A stretch of DNA of 7,385 bases, from positions 4,030 to 11,414 of the forward strand of contig DIZT01000240.1 in the NCBI GenBank assembly GCA_002427975.1, given 5' to 3'. Positions 1-6,134 of the stretch are shown piece by piece. Made by a program: the position numbers and the translations under genes. This stretch comes from Micrococcaceae bacterium UBA6021. GTDB taxonomy: Bacteria > Actinomycetota > Actinomycetes > Actinomycetales > Micrococcaceae. The number at the start of each line of letters is the position of its first letter. The stretch's first letter is position 1. Under the pieces are notes generated by a model. The model made no database searches. It saw only the letters and a list, made by a program, of their open reading frames with translations, and was not told the DNA's origin.

Positions 1-816
1 GGCGCCCTGTGCTGCGATAACGTCGTGAACGTGCCGCCAGGCAGCGGCATAATCCCCGGGCTGGTTTCCGTTGACGCTTTCGGCCCACGGGTACCAGTTG
101 CCGTTCATTTCGTGGGCAAACCGCAGCTGAACCGGGTAACCCCAGGCTGCCAGTGCCTGGCCCCATTGAGCGATGTGTGCGTCGAAATCGCCCGCGGTGA
201 TCCTGGCCAGGCTGTAGGCGGGCTGGTCCACGCCGCCTCCCCACAGCCAGGGCTCCCAGGTGACCAGGGGTACGGCGCCACGTGCCCGGACGGCGTTCAT
301 CTCGGTGATCGGTGCGGGCTGTGCGAAGTCCTCGTAGAACAGCACGCTGGACGGGGCTTCACCGGCGAGTACAGCTACCTCGTCGAGCTCGCTGCCAGCC
401 AGGGGGCCTCCGGCCGTGGCGACGCCGAAGCGGAGTCTGGCCGTACTGATCGGCGGCACGGTTGTGACTGGCACGGTTACCGTGAACACAGTCGAGGCCT
501 GAACGGAGGACGTCTTGGCAGTCACGGTGACCTTGCCGGTGGCCGATGCAGGGATGGTGGCCGGGGCGCTGAACGCCCCCGCGGACGTCGTTTTCAAAGG
601 GAAGGTAGCCGATCCAATGATTACGGTTCCGGTCGCGGAGGCTTTGAACCCACTTCCGGTGACTGTAATGGAGGATCCGGCTGCTCCCGTTGCGGGACTC
701 AGGGAAATCTGGGCGGCTGCTGCCTGCGCGGCCACGGGCTGAAAAACAGTCATGGCCAAGGCGAGGCCCACGGCCGCGGCGACTACCGTCAAATGCGTCT
801 TTATGGATTTAAGCAA
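1..816 (-). CDS. Secreted GH26-type glycoside hydrolase with N-terminal Ig/TIG-like domain (partial)
   Basis: This minus-strand frame is open to the window edge, giving 272 residues and missing the C-terminus. It is probably a secreted endo-acting polysaccharide hydrolase of the GH26 (beta-mannanase-like) family. I chose the TTG at 816 because a GGGGA ribosome binding site lies about 9 bases upstream and the residues that follow form a signal peptide: basic KSIKTH, then an alanine/valine-rich core, with AQA or AAA cleavage near residues 30-35. Residues about 37-115 (SLSPATGAAGSSITVTGSGF and onward) read as a beta-sandwich Ig/TIG-like domain. Catalytic-domain similarity starts near residue 127. 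It includes VTWEPW (185-190) and FAHEMNGNWYPW (233-244), where E236 matches the family's acid/base glutamate. The nucleophile glutamate would lie beyond the window. An internal ATG at 753 would destroy the signal peptide. GH26 is recognised from the motif; the substrate is not known. Confidence 0.85.
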   Translation of the reverse strand, partial: MLKSIKTHLTVVAAAVGLALAMTVFQPVAAQAAAAQISLSPATGAAGSSITVTGSGFKASATGTVIIGSATFPLKTTSAGAFSAPATIPASATGKVTVTAKTSSVQASTVFTVTVPVTTVPPISTARLRFGVATAGGPLAGSELDEVAVLAGEAPSSVLFYEDFAQPAPITEMNAVRARGAVPLVTWEPWLWGGGVDQPAYSLARITAGDFDAHIAQWGQALAAWGYPVQLRFAHEMNGNWYPWAESVNGNQPGDYAAAWRHVHDVIAAQGA

Positions 817-910
817 GGCTATCGATCCCCAGAATCGTCGTGGCAACAACGTCCGCTGCCGGCCAAGTGCACCATGCGGCACACGCCTGATCGTAGAGGC
901 CCTGCGCTGA

Positions 911-931
911 AGCTGATCAGCTCTTGATCAA
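911..931. promoter_or_regulatory. Twin TGATCA palindromes, candidate operator in divergent gap
   Basis: The gap between the divergently read hydrolase and the Hpt-like gene holds a perfect 12-bp palindrome, AGCTGATCAGCT (911-922), followed by a perfect 8-bp palindrome, TTGATCAA (924-931). Both share the core TGATCA and their centres are 11 bp apart, about one helical turn. That arrangement suits a dimeric regulator bound on one face of the helix. This is inference; no regulator is known and no good -35/-10 pair stands out in the gap. Confidence 0.3.
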
Positions 932-1041
932 ATCCTATGGAAAAACTGTGCTGGAAACCGGACTGGATCCTCTCCTGACCGGCCGCAAGGCAAGGCTGAC
1001 GCCGCGGATCAACGCGTCGCAGGAGGGCGGGAGGACATTGG

Positions 1042-1497
1042 ATGACTTCCCCGGATAATTCCCAGCACCTTCTCGTCGATCCGACTGTCCTAGGAAGGTT
1101 GCGTGTCGAGCTCGACGATGATGAGGGATGGCTCCTCTTTCTCCAGCGCTTTCTCGCCCACCTCCCTGTCAGAGTCCAGAAGCTTCGCTTCGGCCTGCTG
1201 TCAGGAGACCACGGGATGGCCATGGATGCAGTCCTCAGCCTCAAAATCTCGTGCCAGATGGTAGGCGCTGAACGACTTGCAGGACTGGCGGTAGATCTGC
1301 AGCGACGTCTTGAGTCCACGGTCGGTCAAAGGGACGCTGTCAGCGTTCTGCCGAAACTGGGCCGTCCGTGCCTTGCGGCAATCACCGCTTGCGCCGGGCA
1401 AACCGCCATCTCACTGATGCTGGTGGCGGACCAGGCAGACGGCACTCAGGAAAATCGGGGCGCCAAGACCGACTCGTGTGCCAGCCACACCGAGTAA
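1042..1497 (+). CDS. Hpt-like protein lacking the phosphorylatable histidine
   Basis: A 151-residue soluble protein. The ATG is preceded by GGGAGGA with a 6-base spacer and a further AGGAGGG just upstream, so the start is well supported. Residues about 11-90 have the helical pattern of a histidine phosphotransfer (Hpt) domain: LVDPTVLGRLRVEL, then a long amphipathic helix, then VLSLKISCQMVGAERL (64-79), then a further helix. In active Hpt domains the equivalent segment reads A-H-x-L-K-G-S, and its histidine carries the phosphate. Here the histidine position is L65 and the glycine is I69, while the LK and the downstream GA..L are kept. The protein therefore should not relay phosphate in the usual way. 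It could act as a docking or inhibitory partner of a response regulator, but that is inference. No kinase or receiver gene lies nearby. The last 25 residues or so are polar and low in predicted structure. Confidence 0.75.
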   Translation: MTSPDNSQHLLVDPTVLGRLRVELDDDEGWLLFLQRFLAHLPVRVQKLRFGLLSGDHGMAMDAVLSLKISCQMVGAERLAGLAVDLQRRLESTVGQRDAVSVLPKLGRPCLAAITACAGQTAISLMLVADQADGTQENRGAKTDSCASHTE

Positions 1498-1707
1498 TCT
1501 TCACTCACTTTCCCGGCCTGAGGGCTTGTCAATCTGAACGCCGTCACATCAACTTCAACCCTTCAACGCATGGGAACGGGGCATGAGCGTCCAGTAAGGA
1601 GCGCGTGAGGCCACTCTCAAAGCTGGCTAACCAGTGGTCCCTACCTGCGGGTACATCGGTCCCGCGATAGCGTTGCCTACAAACGGGGCAGGGGAGGAGC
1701 GGGACGC

Positions 1708-1890
1708 TTGCAGCTGAACGTCTACATCTCAAGTGCCGCCGACGGGTTATTCACGATTAAGGCGGTTCAGATGCCTGAACTAGTCGCTCATGCCCGGACG
1801 ATTGAAGACATCCCGCTGGCTGCACGCTCCGCTGCCGCAGCCATAGCCGGACACGCGCCCGGAGACTTCGACATCATTATGGAGTTCTAA
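1708..1890 (+). CDS. Small HicB-like protein, no HicA partner
   Basis: A 60-residue protein starting at TTG, with a strong GGGGAGGAG ribosome binding site ending 8 bases upstream. No in-frame ATG comes early enough to be a better start. The order of elements is strand (QLNVYIS), D12-G13 turn, strand (LFTIKAV), MPEL (22-25), a short strand with A28, then T31 and an alanine-rich helix (38-49), then a final strand (FDIIMEF). This resembles the small RNase H-like fold of HicB antitoxins, where a strand-DG-strand is followed by a P-E-L/G segment and a helix. It ends where HicB proteins would continue into a DNA-binding domain, and no HicA-like gene lies on either side. It could be a solitary HicB-fold protein with a non-antitoxin role. 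The family call is pattern-based and tentative; that it is a real gene is fairly likely. Confidence 0.55.
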   Translation: MQLNVYISSAADGLFTIKAVQMPELVAHARTIEDIPLAARSAAAAIAGHAPGDFDIIMEF

Positions 1891-2237
1891 CCTCCTACCC
1901 TAGCCGGAACGGAAAGCCGTCTGGACTGGCGGCGGTCTGCACCTGCCTAAGACAAAACGCGGCGAGACAACTTTCCAAGACAACAAGGCGCCCGCCCCGA
2001 CGCCGAACCATTTGAGCTTCTCGGAGGCGGACGCGGTGTCTTGAAAAGCTTTTGCTTTTCAAGACACCAACGGGCGGTCGCATATGGACGACGGGTATCC
2101 GGAAAACTGATGTAGTTCCTGGCTAGCGCTCACCCTCCACGTCGATCTGTGCACCATTCACGCGGAATAGCCCTTGGGACTGATCCATAAGTGCCGGAAT
2201 GCGGCTCTGGTGTCTCGGCGTAAGGAAGGATCATGCC
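1891..2237. other. 347-bp gap containing a perfect hairpin and AGACAA repeats
   Basis: I see no convincing gene here. The minus-strand reading frame at 1895-2083 runs straight through the inverted repeat and has no family likeness, so I do not call it. The gap holds AGACAA at 1950-1955, 1965-1970 and 1978-1983, the perfect inverted repeat at 2035-2068, and the ribosome binding site of the next gene (AAGGAAGGA, 2222-2230). The next gene's promoter is probably in the right-hand part, but no clear -35/-10 pair can be named. Confidence 0.6.
2035..2068. repeat. Perfect 15-bp inverted repeat with TTTT loop
   Basis: The left arm GGTGTCTTGAAAAGC (2035-2049) and the right arm GCTTTTCAAGACACC (2054-2068) are exact reverse complements, separated only by TTTT. 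The next outward pair (C2034, A2069) does not match, so the repeat ends sharply. As RNA it would form a long stable hairpin on either strand. It begins 145 bases after the stop of the HicB-like gene. No run of T follows on either strand, so it is not a standard intrinsic terminator, although actinobacteria do use hairpins without a U-tract. It could also be a protein-binding palindrome or a remnant of a small mobile repeat. Confidence 0.9.
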
Positions 2238-2549
2238 ATGGAATCAATATCGTGGCCGAAGGCGTGGCAACCTGAGGCCCGTGCCGCATTGTTGGAATTT
2301 ATCGATGCAGACGTCCGCGTCGAGATCATTGTGGGAGATCCACGTACCTCGATTCACGGCAGTGCTAGTGCAGGGTATGTCTATCTCGAAGGCGCCGATC
2401 TGATGGTTATCTACGATCGTTCCGGTCGTGCAGATGTCTATCCGTGGCGCCTTTTGGCGGGCCCTGTTCTCGAAATCTTTAGTCTCTCTGGCCGCCGTCG
2501 CAGGTCGGTCTACCGGCATCAGCAGTGGACAGGACCTCGGCGTTCTTGA
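2238..2549 (+). CDS. Conserved-looking small protein of unknown function
   Basis: A 103-residue soluble protein that I do not recognise as a named family. The frame is open from 2199, but I start at the ATG at 2238 because AAGGAAGGA lies 7 bases upstream and the residues before it (KDHA) look like read-through of the leader. It has a helix (EARAALLEFI, 13-22), then strand-like segments (VRVEIIVG, 27-33; GYVYLEGADLMVIYDRSG, 46-63; ADVYPWRLLAGPVLEIFSL, 65-83) and an arginine-rich tail (RRRRS.YRHQQW...RRS). This suggests a small mostly-beta domain with a basic C-terminus that might contact nucleic acid, which is inference only. There is no signal peptide or membrane segment. It ends 17 bp before the stop of the convergent propeller gene, leaving no room for a separate terminator. 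Confidence 0.6.
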   Translation: MESISWPKAWQPEARAALLEFIDADVRVEIIVGDPRTSIHGSASAGYVYLEGADLMVIYDRSGRADVYPWRLLAGPVLEIFSLSGRRRRSVYRHQQWTGPRRS

Positions 2550-2566
2550 CGACCGAAGTGGGGCGC

Positions 2567-3805
2567 TCAGCTCTGCCTTTGATCCGAGAGCACTTCAATT
2601 CGTTCGGAATCCTCTGCCGGGGTGTTTGTAGCTGCTGCCTCCTGGGCAGCTTGTAAACGGTTGCGCCGTCTGGCTGTCAGGACCAGCGCGGCGGCACCTG
2701 TCAGCATAGCTGCGGCCAACACGCCAAAGATTGCCGGGAGGTTGGTCCCTGCATTCTCGGGCGTGGCCTGGGCCGTGGGTCCTGTTTCTTTGACCTCAGG
2801 CTGTTCCGCTTGTGTGTTGGTCACAGGCGGCCCGGATACGCGTAGGTCCTCGGCCGGGAAGACAGTTACAGATTTGTCAGCTGTGTTGGTTACGATGACG
2901 GACCCGTTGGGAGCGACGGCGAGGTGGCCGGGTTTCTTCCCTGTGGGCAGGCCGAGTGAAACGCTGGTTCCGCCGGGTTTGATGACGGAGAGGCCGTTGG
3001 CCTCGTAAAGGACGTAAACCGTGCCGTCCGTGCCCACGGCGACTTCCTTTGGTCCGCCTGGAACCGGCACGCGGTAGGCGACAACTGAGTCTCCGGGCTT
3101 GATCACGGCGACGTCGTCTGAGGTGATGTTGGTGACGTAGACCGCGCCGTCCGGGCCTACCGCGATCCCGTGCGGATCACCGGACCTGTCAGGCGTCTTC
3201 CTGACATCAATAGTGCGTGAAACCGTGCCGGTGCCCGGGGGGATGACCGAGACCGTTCCGTCGTTCTGGTTGGTGACGTAGGCGGTGCCGTCCTTGGCCA
3301 CGGCCACTTCCTTGGGATTGCCCCCGACGGTGACCTCGTGAGCCGGGGCGTCGGCTCCTGGCGGGATGACCGAGACCGTGCCCAGGAGCGGGTTGGGAAC
3401 AAAGACAGTGCCGTCGGGCGCCGCGGCTATAAGGTGGGCGCCGGGACTGAGGGGAATGGTGCGCGCCACCGCAGAGGAGCCCTTCGGTATCACTGTGAGC
3501 TTTTCCTGCCGTTGGTCGAAGGCCGGCCCCTCGACAAACAAGGTGCCGTCCGCAGACAATGCCATGCCGGCAGGGCAGATACCGGTCGTCAGGGTCCTGG
3601 CTGGTTTACTCGCCCCCGCAGAAAGAACGCTGACCCATCCACGGGCGGAGTAATCGCCGATATACGCGGTGCCCTCGTTGTCGATAACGACGCTGAGAGG
3701 AGTACCCCCAACATCAACCACATCCCCCGCGGCCATTGCAGGGCCAGTACCAGCCAACAAGATGCTGCCAGCAAGGCCCGCAGCCACGCCCGCGGTGAAC
3801 CGCAT
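2567..3805 (-). CDS. Secreted, membrane-anchored seven-repeat YVTN-type beta-propeller protein
   Basis: A 412-residue envelope protein. Residues 1-26 are a signal peptide (MRF, then a hydrophobic core, with A-M-A cleavage after 25 or 26). Residues about 28-320 hold seven repeats with the core DGT-x-YVTN, whose central strands are near residues 47, 89, 134, 175, 222, 263 and 303. The 40-47-residue spacing fits one propeller blade each, so a seven-bladed propeller is predicted. Conserved pieces such as PKEVAV (164, 252) and SVIPPG (145, 186) recur. Residues about 321-354 are a polar Pro/Thr/Glu linker. A single membrane helix follows (355-377), then RRRNR and a 30-residue cytoplasmic tail. YVTN propellers usually serve as binding surfaces or scaffolds at the cell surface; the ligand is unknown. 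The sequence before the helix (NLPAIFG) is not an LPXTG sorting signal, so membrane anchoring rather than wall linkage is likely. The ATG has GGGGTAGG just upstream. Confidence 0.9.
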   Translation of the reverse strand: MRFTAGVAAGLAGSILLAGTGPAMAAGDVVDVGGTPLSVVIDNEGTAYIGDYSARGWVSVLSAGASKPARTLTTGICPAGMALSADGTLFVEGPAFDQRQEKLTVIPKGSSAVARTIPLSPGAHLIAAAPDGTVFVPNPLLGTVSVIPPGADAPAHEVTVGGNPKEVAVAKDGTAYVTNQNDGTVSVIPPGTGTVSRTIDVRKTPDRSGDPHGIAVGPDGAVYVTNITSDDVAVIKPGDSVVAYRVPVPGGPKEVAVGTDGTVYVLYEANGLSVIKPGGTSVSLGLPTGKKPGHLAVAPNGSVIVTNTADKSVTVFPAEDLRVSGPPVTNTQAEQPEVKETGPTAQATPENAGTNLPAIFGVLAAAMLTGAAALVLTARRRNRLQAAQEAAATNTPAEDSERIEVLSDQRQS

Positions 3806-3857
3806 ATACCTACCCCAAACCGATATAAAAAGAAAGAAATCCTCAGATGAGCATAGT

Positions 3858-3876
3858 GCCGGCGTATGCCGCCGGC
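3858..3876. repeat. GC-rich 7-bp inverted repeat in divergent promoter region
   Basis: GCCGGCG (3858-3864) and CGCCGGC (3870-3876) are exact reverse complements around a 5-base loop. It lies 53-71 bases before the start of the propeller gene and 140 bases before the next plus-strand gene, in the 211-bp divergent gap. It could be a leader hairpin or an operator. In GC-rich DNA such short repeats also occur by chance. Confidence 0.35.
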
Positions 3877-4016
3877 TCGGGCAACGTCACAAGGCTGATG
3901 TCTGGCTTCATAGCGGAATGCGGGAGAATCGGGGGGCAGTTGGGTTTGGTCCCCGACTTACGGACATTCCTCAAGGGACCATTTCGATCTGCCCCTGACA
4001 CTGAGAGCGAGCAATA

Positions 4017-4949
4017 GTGGGTATCTTCAAGAGGAAGTCTTCGGAAGCGGTGACAGTGGACTCCGCTCTGACGTTCTTCACGTATTCCAAGGCAAACGAG
4101 TTCCGGGCCATCGCCCGCGAAGTCTTCGCCGAGATGGGACTCGAAGTCCAGATCCACCCTGGCCATGCCGTCGATGACTCCGGACGTGAATTCGGCTTCT
4201 GGAACATCGGGGCCATTTGTTATGAGCAGCCCCAGGCCAAGTGGCGCGGCGTGATCGCCGACCATCTTCAACGCGTACTGGCGAGCTTCGAGGCACCTGA
4301 TCCGTTCGGCGTCCTAGCCTCTCAAGACGTAGAGAGGCGGACCTTCGCACGCCTCTACGACGAGGCAAGCATCCCGGGGATAGACAGCTACCCACACAGG
4401 GAGCTCGCACCAGGCATTGTCGAAATGCTCGCGCTCGACCTTCCAGACACCGTTGCGGTCTTCAACCATCACAATGCGAACAAGTTCGGCGGATGGGAAG
4501 CCCTCCAAAAACAGGGAATTGAAAACCTCCGCAGCTTGGAAATCGAACAACTCGAAACCCTCCCCGCACCCGGAGGGGGCACCTTCAATGCCCTCCTGGG
4601 TGAATCTGTTTACACCGCGAGCCGGGCCCTGCTTCTTCCCGACTTGGCCACAGAACTCACAGGTCAACGAGTTCGAGAGCAGTTCGGGTGGCTGATGAGC
4701 GTCCCGAACCGGCACCAGGTTGTCTGGCACATCATCGAAGACGCCACCGTCATCTCAGTGCTGAACGGATTGGCCCGCTTCACGGCCATGGGCTACGCCG
4801 ATGCGGCCGGATCAGTGAGTCCACACGTCTTCTGGTGGAACGGCACGAGCTATGAACAACTTACCCACGTGCGCCAGGACGGCACGCTCACTTTGGACAT
4901 CAGTCCAGGGTTCCAGGCCGTGCTTGCGGCCATAACCATGGACAGATAG
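4017..4949 (+). CDS. Soluble 310-residue protein resembling DUF1444/YtpQ family
   Basis: It starts at GTG with a weak GCGAG site about 5 bases upstream; the stop before it in frame limits other choices. There is no signal peptide or membrane helix, so it should be cytoplasmic. The N-terminal part (1-130) has a short basic start (MGIFKRK) and a mixed alpha/beta pattern. The C-terminal half has an ordered motif set that I associate with DUF1444 (B. subtilis YtpQ type): an NL-containing helix (IENLRSL, 168-174), then YTASRALLLPDL (199-210), then GWLMSVPNRHQVVWHII (224-240), where a small domain ends in a V-P-x-R turn followed by a hydrophobic strand. The function of that family is unknown. The family link is from memory of motif order and needs a profile search. 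It is read in the same direction as the next gene but 161 bp away, so co-transcription is possible but not evident. Confidence 0.75.
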   Translation: MGIFKRKSSEAVTVDSALTFFTYSKANEFRAIAREVFAEMGLEVQIHPGHAVDDSGREFGFWNIGAICYEQPQAKWRGVIADHLQRVLASFEAPDPFGVLASQDVERRTFARLYDEASIPGIDSYPHRELAPGIVEMLALDLPDTVAVFNHHNANKFGGWEALQKQGIENLRSLEIEQLETLPAPGGGTFNALLGESVYTASRALLLPDLATELTGQRVREQFGWLMSVPNRHQVVWHIIEDATVISVLNGLARFTAMGYADAAGSVSPHVFWWNGTSYEQLTHVRQDGTLTLDISPGFQAVLAAITMDR

Positions 4950-5110
4950 CGAGCCCTAACGAAAGATGCGTGCCGGGGACGTCCTAAAAGCCGCCTGAGG
5001 ACTAGTACTGGGGGCGAGTGGACGCGGTGACTTTGGGGACGTGCGAATTCCAGACTTGGAGCGTGCGCTGCGTAGGCCAACGTCTTGCATCGTCCTGAGA
5101 CACTTCTGGC

Positions 5111-5515
5111 ATGACCAATCGCCAGTTCCCCTTCAGTCCAAGAACCAGTAGAGGCTTGGAGCAGGGCGACATCATTGCTGTTCCTTGTGAGGGAGGGCGT
5201 TGGGCCTGCCTTCAGGTCGTTGAGCTTAAGCGCGAAGGAGTTGGTGCCCGCTCCACCTTCATTGTTGGGCCACTGCCCTGGAATGGGGCAGAGCCACCGA
5301 CGGAACGAGATGTGATGGGTCTCGCAGTCACTGAGCAAGCGCTCACGCGGATTGAGCTTTTCACGGAGGGAGGTCTGCAAGTCGTCGCGAACAGCCCACT
5401 CGTGCCGACAGTGTACGCGTCGAACTACCGGGACTTTGAGATGGGTACCAAGCACCGTGTGTGGGGATGGAAGGCGGCAATCCACAAGGCAACAGCAGCA
5501 GCGGCTGCCACCTGA
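5111..5515 (+). CDS. Small protein with Imm26-like N-terminus
   Basis: A 134-residue soluble protein. The ATG at 5111 is the earliest methionine of the frame; the ribosome binding site is poor (GAGA about 15 bases upstream), so it may be weakly translated or leaderless. Residues 17-40 (LEQGDIIAVPCEGGRWACLQVVELK) match the typical opening of the Imm26 family: a G-D-I/V-hydrophobic-A-x-P segment, a polar G-rich turn, an aromatic, then a strand with V. Imm26 proteins are predicted immunity proteins of polymorphic toxin systems. The middle (GPLPWNGAEPPTERDVMGLAV) and a later aromatic stretch (NYRDFEMGTKHRVWGW, 105-120) complete a beta-rich protein, and an alanine run ends it. No toxin gene is adjacent, so an immunity role is only inferred. 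The function remains open. Confidence 0.6.
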   Translation: MTNRQFPFSPRTSRGLEQGDIIAVPCEGGRWACLQVVELKREGVGARSTFIVGPLPWNGAEPPTERDVMGLAVTEQALTRIELFTEGGLQVVANSPLVPTVYASNYRDFEMGTKHRVWGWKAAIHKATAAAAAT

Positions 5516-5693
5516 CCGATGGTGTATCGAGCATCACTGATCGAACGCCGTTCAAGTCCAGTAGCCATCGGCTTGTGAACGGTGCTGCGACAACCTGCTT
5601 CCATCGGGCGCGCTTGCGTCTATCTGACTCATTCCTGGGTGGCACGCTGTGCAAACCTAAAAGGCACTGTCCACCGGGCACTACGGAATTGCC
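5516..5693. other. Convergent intergenic gap, no clear terminator
   Basis: This 178-bp stretch separates the stops of two convergent genes. It holds a 7-bp inverted repeat, CCGATGG (5516-5522) and CCATCGG (5565-5571), and within it the small hairpin GAAC-GCC-GTTC (5543-5553). No hairpin followed by a T-run is visible. The plus-strand frame across it looks like non-coding read-through with no family likeness. Confidence 0.4.
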
Positions 5694-6029
5694 CTAGATC
5701 TGGAAGGTTAACCGGGCATTGGCGGAAGACAGGGTCAAAGGCGAGGAAAGGTCCAGGCCGTCGCTCAGGGAGTAAGCGACATCGACGATCCCGAGAAACA
5801 GGCCTGACGCTGAACTGCTCTGGACCATAGGCGTTGAGGCGCCGTGAGCGTCGGAAAGCGTAAGCCATTCGCTGACGATTGCCGGAGAGACAGCGCTGGC
5901 ATGATGACTTCCCGGCTTCATCTCCGTCGAACGCAGGCGGATAAGAACGTACGCATCGGTCGTCTCCACTGTCTGCACCGCGAAGTCGATCCCGCTCTGG
6001 CTTAGAACCTTAGGCATGCTGGCAAACAT
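5694..6029 (-). CDS. Small beta-rich protein of unknown function
   Basis: A 111-residue protein, possibly a fragment. The ATG at 6029 has AGGA 7 bases upstream, and an in-frame TAG sits only three codons before it. There is no signal peptide. The sequence alternates hydrophobic and polar residues (FAVQTVETTDAYVLIRLRST, residues 16-35; WLTLSDAHG; GLFLGIVDVAYSL; SPLTLSSANARLTFQI), which suggests a beta-sandwich of the kind usually found in extracellular parts of larger bacterial proteins. No residues point to catalysis. It lies 154 bp downstream of the four-helix membrane protein on the same strand, so the two may be co-transcribed. The residue make-up and codon use look coding rather than accidental. 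It could be a free-standing domain or the surviving end of a decayed longer gene; the sequence does not decide. Confidence 0.5.
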   Translation of the reverse strand: MFASMPKVLSQSGIDFAVQTVETTDAYVLIRLRSTEMKPGSHHASAVSPAIVSEWLTLSDAHGASTPMVQSSSASGLFLGIVDVAYSLSDGLDLSSPLTLSSANARLTFQI

Positions 6030-6134
6030 GCTCGAATCCTATGTCAGCGCCACGTTTGAGGGATCCTCCACCGGACGCTTTCGAGTCATATCACCCCACC
6101 GATTTACGGGCATCCGCTAATGGATCAGGAGAAA

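Noticed and set aside
25..927. Long plus-strand reading frame opposite the GH26-type gene
   Set aside because: Its glycine/arginine-rich translation has no fold-like pattern, and the opposite strand encodes a clear signal peptide, Ig-like domain and GH26 motif.
819..1319. Minus-strand frame of 166 codons opposite the Hpt-like gene
   Set aside because: Arginine/serine-rich shadow of the plus-strand gene, with no supporting ribosome binding site or family likeness.
1895..2083. Minus-strand frame of 62 codons in the intergenic gap
   Set aside because: It runs through the perfect inverted repeat, has no family likeness, and its start has no convincing ribosome binding site.
3338..3850. Plus-strand frame of 170 codons opposite the propeller gene
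   Set aside because: It is a shadow: the opposite strand carries seven YVTN repeats, a signal peptide and a membrane anchor.
4975..5042. Direct repeat GGGGACGT at 4975 and 5035
   Set aside because: Only two 8-bp copies, no further structure, and such short GC-rich repeats are expected by chance.
4850..5485. Minus-strand frame of 211 codons across two plus-strand genes
   Set aside because: It overlaps two better-supported genes and the gap between them, and its composition is typical of antisense frames in GC-rich DNA.
5550..5559. GTTCAAGTCC, which resembles a tRNA T-loop
   Set aside because: The flanking bases do not form a 5-bp T-stem, and no acceptor, D or anticodon arms can be built around it.
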